Shown one piece after another: positions 23,353 through 33,076 of a stretch of 64,000 bases of DNA (position 1 is its first letter; every line of letters starts with the position of its first letter). This stretch comes from Lytechinus variegatus (Eukaryota > Echinodermata > Echinoidea > Temnopleuroida > Toxopneustidae). The position numbers were made by a program, and so were the translations under genes. The notes beneath the pieces were generated by a model. That model did no database searches. It had not been told where the DNA came from and worked only from the letters and a program-made list of their open reading frames with translations. Where the stretch lies: assembly GCF_018143015.1 (NCBI RefSeq), contig NC_054746.1, positions 21,900,464 to 21,964,463 of the forward strand. The letters are read 5' to 3'.

Positions 23353-23799
23353 CAGGGTTGGGCTCAATTACAAAGTAATTTATTAATTACTATTGATTAC
23401 ATTTTTTAGAGTAATTGTAATTGTAAGATGTAAGTTGAAATCTTCAAGGGAAAGTAATTGTAATGAATTGGAGGAATTTTAATTACAGAAGATTACTTTT
23501 GATTACATTCAATTACATTACTTTATTACTTAATTCATTATTCAATTTACTCTGGATTGCTTATTAATTATGTGTTCTCTGCATGAAATTGTATCATTTT
23601 CCAAAGAGCTTAAAGACTAAGTGCACAAAGTGGGTGGCGCTATACATACAAAATATGAATTGATCTGATTTATGACTTTCAAGTAATTAATTGTAATTAA
23701 AAATGTAATCTAATTGAAAAGTAATTGTAATTGAACATTTCTTCAATTACGTAAATGCAATTGCAATTGTAATTGAAGAAAGTAAATAGCTCAACCCTG
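23353..23799. mobile_element. hAT-like MITE rich in ATTAC/GTAAT words
   Basis: 447 bp. The left end CAGGGTTGGGCTCAATTAC and right end GTAAATAGCTCAACCCTG are imperfect inverted repeats. The interior is built from GTAATTGTAATT and its complement, so it folds on itself. The flanking 8-mers CCCTTCAC and ACCTTCAA agree at six of eight positions, which fits an older hAT insertion. Confidence 0.75.
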
Positions 23800-23851
23800 A
23801 CCTTCAAATCACCCTTTTTACTCTTTTGATTGGAAACATTTTGGATTTTGG

Positions 23852-24067
23852 CAGTGACGTACCTGGGATTTTCCACAGCGGGGGGGGGGGGCAAAACTGG
23901 TCGAAAAATTTGACAAGCAAAAAAAAAAAAAAAAGGTTTTCAAGCTCGTCAGGGGGGGGGGCAAAATATGTATTCAAGCTCGTCAGGGGGGGGGCAGGGA
24001 TATGTCTTTTGTATGGGTTGTGACTCGTCAAGGGGGCAGACTGCCCCCCCCCGTAGGTTCGCTAGTG
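23852..24067. mobile_element. hAT-type MITE with perfect 8-bp TSD
   Basis: 216 bp. Begins CAGTGACGTACCTGGGATTT and ends GTAGGTTCGCTAGTG. The flanks 23844-23851 and 24068-24075 are both GATTTTGG. It shares the GCTCGTCAGGGGG words, A-rich centre and G/C arms of the element at 13595-13823, so both belong to one family. Confidence 0.92.
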
Positions 24068-25539
24068 GATTTTGGGGGTAATCGGTCCACTGCCTCCTTT
24101 GAATATTTTTACAGATATATAAATGACGCTTATGATGTTCATCAGTATAGCGTGTGCAGGATTTTTGTAAGGAGAGCTCATGGTGAATGAAAAGTTAAAA
24201 AGCATATAATAAAAATAAATAAAAATATGAGGGAGGGGCTTCGGGTATCAAAATACAAAGTACGCTACTGTACTGCTGTTCATCATCATAATTATCATCA
24301 CTACCACCCCCCCCCCCCCACACACACACACATCGCCTTGATTTTGGACTTGTGCTTGAATTTTCTTACAACATTTTTTGTACTATTATGTATTCAGCGC
24401 AGAGCATTTACGGTATGGTATACCGGTACCGTACCTCCATCCCAGACTTAAGCTTCTTTGCAAAATGTGTATGACGGCAGCGCGAGCTCGGGAATCAGTA
24501 AGGTGCAAACAGATTTCTGATGTTTTTCCTCCATGTTTTCTGGTGAGTTTACAGGTTTGTTTTGTGTTTTTTTCTCTGATGCGTTATGTTGCTGTCGTTT
24601 GAGACCTGAGTTTGTGTTAATCAAAGTCGAACTGTAGATCTATGTGAGTATGAATGAGTGTGACGAATCCCAATCAAGATTGATGAAGTCGCGATAACAC
24701 ACAGCTGCACAGGGCCTCGCTCAACAACAGTTCGATAGGCCGTTTGTATTGTCAGTTCGTTCAACTTCCTATGCATACAGTTTGAATATGGGTATCACGA
24801 TTCCTTGATAGATGTATGGGAATGGCACATGAGCCAAATCACTGGCTACTGTATGTCTGTTGTCTTTGCGATAGGTGTGAGTTAAATGGATAGTGTCACT
24901 GTCTGTAGCCTGGCCCTAGTTTCTAGTCTAGGATGGGGGTCGGGTGTCCGGACACTAGCCCAGGCCTTGCCCCGGGGACCCCGACACGTCTTCAGACAGT
25001 GTCGGAACAAAATACACAGTATTACTATTTGGTATACACAGTATGTTCGGGCTGCCGCAGTAAGCCCAGGCCTAAATAATTTTGAAGCCTTCTTTTTTTG
25101 TCTTTTGATTACACTAAAAATGTGCATTCAATGTCAATGGAAGTAATCATCTTATATTTTGTTCTCTATAATATTTCCTCACATTTTGTACTAAAAATTG
25201 AAAAAATTGAAACTTCGCTTGTAAATTTTTCCAAATGACTTTTTAAAATTGATCGTCCGGACACACAACAATTTGGTATACTTCATGTCATGAATAAAAA
25301 AAATTGATTCAGGAGCAGATTAAACAATTGATGAATCAAATGCTCAAATTACTAATGAGGAGATTGTTATTATTAATGTTATTATTAAGATTAGAGCTCA
25401 TGTAGCATGATAAGAAATAAAACAAATATTTCACAAATTGATAATGAGGAGGTTGTTATTAATGTTATTAAGATAATAGAGCTACAGGTAGCATGATAAG
25501 AAATAAGAAAAAACTATTTTTTAATTTTACATTAATCTG
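24068..25539. other. Intergenic DNA with simple repeats
   Basis: A C13 run followed by (CA)n lies at about 24306-24330. 24890-25080 is GC-rich and contains the palindrome GTGTCCGGACAC. 25345-25510 holds two related units of about 90 bp (AATGAGGAGATTGTTATT, AGCATGATAAGAAATAA). A third, partial unit appears near 26295-26330, beyond the element at 25540-26182. No gene is seen. Confidence 0.5.
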
Positions 25540-26182
25540 TATGGCAGTGAGTCCAAACTTCGCGCGTGTCCATACGTCGCTGACGGTCATTATCTCAACA
25601 ACTAGCAAATATCCTTACAATCTGACATCATCAACGTGAAAAGCGACCAAAAATTACCCTTTGGTGAAAGTTTCTTTAGGATGAGTTCAGTATTCATGAA
25701 AAATATTGGCAAAAGATCGGCAAATTTGTCACCGTTAGCGCCCGTTTTGAAGAAAGCAACAAGCATCACGATATCACCATTTTGCAAGCAGAAATCATCA
25801 AAAATGTGAGTTGAATGTGGTACTTACCGATTCCATAGCATTTTGCCATCAATCTGATATAAATATTTCACTTTTTGAGCTTGAGTTTTTGTTTAAATCT
25901 CCACAAAAGCTTTGGTGCGCGAAGTTAGATCACACTTTTTCTGAACGGTTTTCCAGCACAGCCCGCATTCGCCGATCGGAATAGAATTTTGAGATCGCGA
26001 TACCGGCGAAACCCCTTGACCTACTTTACATTTTCGTCCATGATTTTAGAGTTTACGATATTGCCGTCAAAGTGGTAACTATTTCTTGAATTGGTTTTGT
26101 ATAAATTATGAATAATGTGTGGACAAAATTAAGCCTACTGAATATTCTTGAAAAGTGCGTGAAGTTTGGACACCCCATCATA
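25540..26182. mobile_element. Unclassified TIR element, copy B
   Basis: About 643 bp, same orientation as the copy at 20408-21140, with GTCCAAACTTCGCG (25551-25564) and CGTGAAGTTTGGAC (26158-26171) ends. Identity is high along the whole length (for example ATCGGCAAATTTGTCACCGT and ATTTTCGTCCATGATTTTA in both). It lacks the internal duplication of copy A. There are outer TATG/CATA bases at each end. Confidence 0.8.
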
Positions 26183-26364
26183 TAGTTATGGAATACAAAT
26201 ATTGGATTCAGGAGCAGACACACTTATGATGAATTCATCATCATCTGCTGTAATCTTCAAAGGGCTCTGCAGCTTATCTCAAGCTCGAAGGAGGTTATGG
26301 ATTATAGAGCTAATGCGATAAGAAATAAAGATTAAAGGGACGGTCCAGGCTGGAGATATTTATA

Positions 26365-26541
26365 GGAATAACGCATTCCGCGGAGTTGTTTAGCGAGTAT
26401 GCAGTGCACGAGAGGTTTCTTCTGAGCATGCGCACTCCACACGCGCATTCGGCTCGTGTGGAGTGTGCATGCGAAGAAGAAACCTCGAGTGCACTGCATA
26501 TACATGTATCGCTGAACAACGACGGGAAAATGCGTTATTCC
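26365..26541. mobile_element. Long-hairpin MITE
   Basis: 177 bp that is an inverted repeat over most of its length: GGAATAACGCATT against AATGCGTTATTCC at the tips, then ATGCAGTGCACGAGAGGTTT against AAACCTCGAGTGCACTGCAT further in. Outer bases ATTTATA and TTTTATA may be the target duplication. The right flank (CTTATAAAAGGAATAACGC on the minus strand) resembles the tip of the element at 29574-29736. Confidence 0.75.
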
Positions 26542-26947
26542 TTTTATAAGATGGCTAAGTAATTTCGAATGCAATTAAGCACCTTATATGACAAAGAAAT
26601 AATGAAATATATCTAGGAATCTAAATCAAATATCAAAAATTTTGAAATTGCACTTACCGTTTGAAAATGGTCCAGAGTAGGATTTCTCCAAGATTATTCC
26701 AATTTGTGCTGAATGTTATATTCCAACTTTCTGTCGACTTCGAGTTTCGGGAGTTCAATTTAAATGATGTTTTGTGATCACCACAAAAAGTTCAGAGTTC
26801 AGTTTACAAAGTTTCAAATCCAACACATGAACTCGAAAATGTTTCAACTCTCAAGAATTCAACACATTTACAGCTATTTACAGCAGATTTGACAGCTATA
26901 CTGCCTAGATCTAGATCAGATTTATTACCAAACCACATTATTTACTT

Positions 26948-27108
26948 GTGTTTCATAAAGCTGTTCGTAAGTTACGAACGACTTTACGCACGACTGGTGA
27001 TACCTTCTTGAGCTACATTTAATTAAATGTGAATCTGATTAGCACCCAAGAAAGTATCACCGGTCGTTCGTAAGTTGTTCGTAACTGACGAACAGCTTTA
27101 TGAAACAC
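26948..27108. mobile_element. MITE with 21-bp perfect inverted ends
   Basis: 161 bp. The first and last 21 bases are exact inverted repeats (TTTCATAAAGCTGTTCGT against ACGAACAGCTTTATGAAA plus three more bases). The pairing continues through the CTGGTGATACCTTCTTG region. A degraded relative is at 15151-15315. Confidence 0.85.
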
Positions 27109-27119
27109 TCCCATTCAAA

Positions 27120-27330
27120 GTACTGTACTTACGCATCGCGCGCTCGCCAGGACAGTACAGCGCGCGCGACATTTGTGTAGTTTACATACGGAGCTCGCGC
27201 TCGTCCATTCTTATGCTGCAGCTTACATAGCATATGTAAAGCGCGCTAGCGGCCGGCCAGCTGTGTATAGCTAGCTCATCGTTCAGCGCGGCTTCGGACT
27301 AGACTGCATACATGCACTGGACGTCGCTGG
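27120..27330. promoter_or_regulatory. CpG-rich block, candidate promoter
   Basis: The densest CpG stretch in the window (CGCGCGCTCGCC, CAGCGCGCGCGACA, GCGCGCTAGCGGCCGGCC). On the plus strand it ends with a donor-like GACGTCGCTGGTAAAGC near 27330. It could hold the start and a first non-coding exon of NAA30, whose coding exon has an upstream acceptor, but other explanations are open. Confidence 0.25.
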
Positions 27331-27379
27331 TAAAGCTAAGGTATTGAATACTTTTTGAGATCGGAGAAAAGTTTTCCTC

Positions 27380-27495
27380 GCTCAGAAAAAAAGGTGCAGA
27401 CTTTCAAAAGGGGCACATTATATATCAGAAAAAGGGCACATTTATGAGAAAAAGGGCACCACGGTCATATAAAAAAGGGCACATTTTTAGTGGCC
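27380..27495. repeat. AAAAAGGGCAC degenerate short repeats
   Basis: Four to five copies of AAAAGGGGCACAT and AAAAAGGGCAC with AT-rich spacers. They lie just beyond the 3' end of the Crypton-like frame and could be part of that element or of a neighbouring one. Confidence 0.5.
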
Positions 27496-27502
27496 GTAAC
27501 TT

Positions 27503-28935
27503 TTAGCAAAAAGAAGAAGGGCATGACAGCCAGTAATGGGGGCATCGACGGCCATGGCCGTCGATTATTTCAAGGCCTGCATTACATCCGTGGAAGTGGA
27601 AAACTGGACTGGTGTCCCTCCTGACCATGATCGAGGATCTCGACTGCGTTTTGGTGAGAACGATGTTATCCTGCCGGATATCGCACTCGTACTCGGAGTC
27701 ATAGCCATATGCTACAGTTTCTTGACTAAAGTTACTCGTCATTGCTATTGCACTGGATCTGGAGGGGCATTCTGTGATGGCCATGCTACTACTAGTACTA
27801 GGCCTACATGTAGATTCCTGGTCGCCCAGCTCCTGGTTGTTGTTATTATTGTCCTTGGTGACATCTGAGTATAGGCCAGTGGCCAATGATTCAGACATTT
27901 TTTTCAGTTTTGTTTGACTTGTTTTAGAAAAGTGCTTCAGCGAATCTGCAGATTTGTGCCCACTGACACTCTGGATATCTCGAGCCTCGTATCCACAGGC
28001 ATCGAGTGTAGTGATGCTGGTTGCCCTGAGACATTGATTGGTGTACGTTAGCTTGCATCCGGCCTTTTGTGACAGATTTTTCAGTTTGTTGCCAATCGTG
28101 TTAATGCCCAAAGGGGCATTGTCAAACCATGGAGAATCTTGCTCCAGCTCCTTCTTCGAAACATCTTTTGGCCTTTGCCACATCCAAGGGTTTTGAGGGT
28201 TCAACTTCGCTACGTATTTTTCAAATGTAGCTACCGGTCACCTTTCACCCAGTTCAGGCATTTCAAACATCAAGCCAGCATCGGCTTCTTGGATGACATT
28301 TTCACGGTTGTTTTTGGTGAGGAAGTCTCTCATTTGTACGTATCTCCGTCCGGATTCATCTACTTTGATGGTAAAGTCTTCAGCTTTCATCGCACGAATG
28401 TTCTCCCATCCTCGATTGTAGTAAAAGGTGAGAACGTCCATGAAAACCTTATCCTGAAGGCCTTTTGGGGTGGAGAGGTCTAGCGACTCTTGGATCTTGC
28501 TCATGTCGTCTGACGAAATCACAGGTTTGTGTACGACGGATCCTTTACCTTCACTTTCACTGCTTTGAAAACACGGTTTGCTTGAGGAAACTTGCTGCTA
28601 TCACCGATATCTAATCCATAGTTCTCAACAAAGTATCTCTGAGCACCGAAACTAATGTTTTGTAGCGACCTTGTTTTGTACGATTCTCCATTGTCCTTCC
28701 TTATTGCGGAGTAGAATTTGGTCAAAAACTTGTCCAATTCTTTGGTATCCTTGGTGATTTCTTCCAAATCAGTTCCAGTGAATTTGGCGAAGTCCATGAG
28801 TTTACATTTAGCAAATTTCAGCACTTTTTTTGTCCCTTTGCTGTCCATGTCGTTTACCAATTGGTCAATTTCTTCATCTGTCATAACTTGGAAAGATACA
28901 GATAAGTCCTCCTTTGGTTGATTCACAGACGCCAT
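27503..28935 (-). mobile_element. Decayed Crypton-like tyrosine recombinase (pseudogene)
   Basis: An intronless minus-strand reading frame from the ATG at 28935 to the stop at 27503, broken twice. The first part (MASVNQPKEDLS, KTRSLQNISFGAQRYF) loses frame between about 28545 and 28575, consistent with loss of one base. The middle (GSVVHKPVISSDDMSK, YYNRGWENIRAMK, DFLTKNNR) runs to an in-frame TGA at 28238-28240. The same frame continues PVATFEKYVAKLNPQNPWMW. The catalytic domain shows ENIRAM (Arg I), CLRATSIT (Arg II) and SGHKSADSLKHF: the His is present, but the expected nucleophilic Tyr is Phe. The order and motifs match eukaryotic Crypton transposons and Crypton-derived genes such as KIAA1958. 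After the catalytic domain there is a Ser/Asn-rich tail of about 130 residues with VFHFHGCN. Family assignment is from memory of motifs; inactivity is strongly supported by the breaks. Confidence 0.85.
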
Positions 28936-30475
28936 ATCTCAAGGTTTCCGAATGAGTTGTGATTTCGAAACAGACACACAACAAAGGCAGGATACACAGC
29001 CTACACTGCGACGAAACTTACAGCCAATCAGTAATCGAGATCGTAGATCATGAGACTAGAACGAGATCTAGACCTAGATCAAAATCAGTAAACAAGGAAC
29101 CATTAAAAGTCTTGTTTCAACAGCAGTTAATTTTTTGATGGCACAAGTTTTAAATCCTATGAAATAACATGAGTGATGGCCTTGAAAATCTGGTTAAATG
29201 AAGAATTTCACTGTAAAATGTAATATCGTTCTAACCCAAACGCAGTCAAAATCGTCGATACGTCCCAGGCGATCAATGAATTTGTGCATAAATTTATTTT
29301 CTTTTTCAACATATGATGGTGGATCCCGCACTAATTAGTTTATAAAAAGTTCATTTTTCATTTATACGGTACGTGACCTCAGGCTCATTGAGCATATAGC
29401 TGGTACGTAATCGAAATCTCGATTTTTTTTTAGATGCTGCGCATGCGCCAAAACCGTGGGTTAGACAATTTGGGTGCGCGAAAGTCCCACGGGCGTGCAG
29501 GGATAGACACTTTTCGCGAATGATCACGTGGTACGCTTTGACCAATCAGCAAGCTGCAAATTATTTAGCCATCTTATAAAAACAAATAATGCATGCAGCC
29601 GAGTTCGTTAGTGGAAATGCAGAGCACGAGCCGCTTGCGGCAAGTGCCCAGTGTGCATCATCTGAAGAAACCGAACCGAGCTTTCTCTGCATTTACTTTT
29701 ACGCACGACAGAGCGAGTGCATTATTTGTTTTATAAAATAGCAACATACATGTAGAAACAAATTTTTAAAAAGTTACAGTACAGTTTTGTTGGACTTCTA
29801 CCACACTGGTTTGCTCGAGAGTGCAATATCAATTTTTGTTGCGCACCTTTTGCACTGCCGTGCAGTGCACCAAAAAGTTGGATGTTATGTGACGCGTTTT
29901 GGCCAATAATGATGCTTAAAAATACAGAACCATTTTTATAATTATGTCTTAATAAATAGAGTATATTCTTATAGCAAAATGCTGAAAATTTGATCAAAAT
30001 CGGATAACAAATAACAAAGTTATTGAATTTTAGATATAAACTTGCATTATTCTGGTGAAACAGTTCTAGGCATGTCTTTGTGAATATTCATTAGGTGGGC
30101 TGGTGATGTCATATCCCCACTTGTTCTTCTGTATTTTATATATGAAATTAGGTTTATTGAAAAAAAAATTACCAAGAACTAAAACAATTCGGTTGACAAC
30201 TGATTAAGTACATTATTTATAAAAATATAGGGGCCTAGTCTTCCTGTAGCCTGTACTGAGCTACATGTAAGGCTAAGTTAAGCCTAAGTTGTAGAACTTA
30301 AGTAAAACTTAGATGTAGATTATGTTGTAACCAATTTTTATTCCAATTCCCGATCAGATTTTCCCCTTTTTTCCACATTTTTCCGAAATCCGATTTTTGA
30401 CCAGTGGGGAAAAAATCGGATCAGAAAAACCAAAACATAACAAGCAAAAAAAAACATGTGGCAACATGTTTGCCG
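28936..30475. other. Non-coding DNA with a hairpin MITE
   Basis: 29574-29736 is a MITE-like inverted repeat (TTATAAAAACAAATAATGCA against TGCATTATTTGTTTTATAA), flanked by a CCATCT tip also seen, inverted, beside 26541. No coding sequence is seen. The 5' boundary of the Crypton-like element should fall in the first few hundred bases but I could not define it. Confidence 0.5.
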
Positions 30476-31210
30476 TCAAAATGCGCTGGTGATTTTTTTG
30501 ATCTCGGACAAAAGCGGTGGAAGGAAAAGAAGATAAAGGAGAAGAAAATTATGATTTGTTTTTATCTCCGATATTAGCGGAAAGGGAGGTGGAGGAGAAG
30601 ATGATGATTTGTTTTGATCTCCGACATAATCGGGGAAGAACAAAAAGATGATGATGATAATTGGTGATAATTTGTTTTGATCTCCGACAAAAATGGAGGA
30701 AGAAGAAAAACAGCAAGAAGACAATGATATGTTTTTATCTTAAGCGGAGGCAAATAAGATTTAGTTGAACACGCTGACACGTGCGGTAATATTTACGACT
30801 ATCTGTCTATGCGTCATCTAAGAGTTTACGATTACCTCCGCCATCACTACGATGTTGTAGAGAAGGTGAATATCATCGTAAACAACTCTGGATAATAATG
30901 CGTCTTTTTCGGGAGGTCATGCGACCTTTAAGAGTTTACGATTACCTCCGCCATCACTACGATGTCTTAGAGAAGGTGAATATCATTGGAAGCAACTTCA
31001 GATAGTAGTGCATCCTTTTTGGTAAGTAATGCGACCTCTAAAAGTCCACGACGGACTCCGCTGTAGAGAAGAGGCCTATCGTTGATCGGCGGTAGTGTCG
31101 CGCGCTGGAATGTCATTATCTTCTTTTCCTTCCTCCGATTATGTCGGAGATCAAAACAAATCATCATCTTCCTCCGCTTTTGTCGGAGATCAAAACAAAT
31201 TCTGCCATCA
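30476..31210. repeat. Composite island of inverted minisatellites and 110-bp tandem repeats
   Basis: Left arm about 30490-30750: four units of GATTTGTTTTGATCTCCGAC with GA-rich spacers. Right arm 31120-31205: two units in reverse complement (GTCGGAGATCAAAACAAAT). Between them about 30820-31060: three units of roughly 110 bp with GTTTACGATTACCTCCGCCA and AGAGAAGGTGAATATCAT, the last partial. The whole is a fold-back structure with a tandem centre. No coding capacity. Class unknown. Confidence 0.75.
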
Positions 31211-33076
31211 GTGTAGCTTGTAGCATTTGTCCACATGCCGGCCACATACAAATTTCAATGTATTTTTTGTTTTTGAATATCTTCCGATCCGATATCCAAA
31301 CCGATTTCGATTTTAGGAGCAAAACTTCCGAACTGAACTCCGATCCCGTAATTGCTCTAACTTACAACATTAGATGTAGATCTAACTTTAGAGTATAGGG
31401 TATAAGGATGTATTAGAATTTGAAAGAGGATTGATTTTTTGTGGCATAATGCAGAATTAATAAGCCAAGGTTCTAGGCCCGTTTCGGGTGCATACGATGC
31501 AGTGACGTTATGCTTGATAAAACGATGAGCCTTTTCATAGTAACTACTACATACTTGATTTATATTTCCTCAAAATGAAACCTATATGTAATAATGATGC
31601 CTAGATTCTCCATTAATTTGAGGTTTATTTTGATCCTACATGTATTTCGAGTCCTACTCGTCTGTTTGTGCTGAGATAATGCATATGCATGATGAATTCA
31701 TGAATGGAATTCATTGTCAATGAGCGCATATGCACATTGTGCCTTAATCAAACCAGATCGAAATTGATCTGAAAAAAGCAAATTTTCTGTATCGAAGTTA
31801 CGGTGATACATGGTGCTCCACAGCGTTTTGAAAAATAGTACCCCTGGATATCGGAGTTTGAACCTCGATACTTGAATAGGTAAAGAGAGTCTCAGATTCA
31901 GTGATTTATCCAAAATACCATATTGGTTGAAATAGAGTTACAGACATTGTTTTCTGCAATATTTTGTGTTCTAATATTTTCGCAAAATTGAATTTGAATT
32001 AATTTTTGAAAATGTATTTGTCTATTTAATGTCACCTTCCATTTCAATATTTCATGAAATCTTGAACTGTATCACCAAGCAACCCAGCTTCTGAAATCTG
32101 AGCTAAGCTGCCGCATTCTGTGGCAATATGCTGCATATTCTGCATTTTTAAGAGCAAAATTTGACTTTATTATAGAGGATTTGGAGTTGACAGTGATTGA
32201 TAGTGCCTGTGTATTATGTAACAATACAATGTGTTTGATGTGTGTTGTGATTATCTGTTCTGGCTTGCGAAATAAGTTAGCCATATCGAATGGTGGCGCT
32301 TGTTGAATTTTGGAGGAGTTACATACATGTATATATGTTCATGTTTGAAAACAGAAATCATTCAAAACAGCCGAATCTTGATATATTGCAAAACCCAATT
32401 TATTAGATACCTTTATTACCAGATCTAATCTGGAAAATATTTTTTTAATTCCATACTAATTAATTCTCTGTCACTTGTTAAAGGGGAAGTTTGCCTTGAT
32501 TATTGATAATAAGTTGGCTTCAGTAAAAGCAGAAAAATTGGAGAAAACTATTTGTGAACATTTGATGAATCCATTCAATGCAGATTTATTTTGGCTATGT
32601 GACGTTACAGACGAGCAGCTACTCCATAAGTGGTGTTATGTAAATTCCAGGAAAAAAAGGTGTAGAGCTGCCAGTATTTACTTCAAATGAAAGGATAATT
32701 ACATGTTCATGTAGTTCAGAATGAAATATATGTAGTGATGTCTGCAATTCATGACCGAATCACTTCTAAAAGAAAATGATCATATCAATCCACTCCTTTG
32801 AAACTATATTTAAATTTGAAGAGCTCAGAGTCAACCTTGGCATGAAAGGAGAAAAAGCTATACACTTCCATATTAATAATCGTGACCACATGATCTGACA
32901 TGATTGGTCTATTCCACAGAAATATAATCATCAAATGGATATGTCATCAACAAGTTACTTTGGATAGTTCTGTTCTTTTTAGGCTACTTCCATTTTTACC
33001 GTAAAGATAAACCTGTTATTATGGTCGAATTCTCAGAACTGTTTCTCTTTTCTCAGGTAGAAACTTGATGTAGACA
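31211..33076. other. 5' flank and probable intron upstream of NAA30 coding start
   Basis: No coding exon is seen. An acceptor-like TTTCTCTTTTCTCAG ends at about 33056, so the NAA30 coding exon probably begins in 5' UTR at about 33057, and a separate upstream exon exists somewhere to the left. The stretch is AT-rich with no repeat I can name. Confidence 0.45.

Noticed and set aside
27536..27868. Plus-strand open frame of 110 codons
   Set aside because: Lies wholly over the minus-strand Crypton-like frame, which has recognisable motifs; this one has none.
28238..28240. TGA read as selenocysteine in the Crypton-like frame
   Set aside because: The same frame also has a frameshift and a lost catalytic Tyr, and no SECIS-like element was noticed; a nonsense mutation is simpler.
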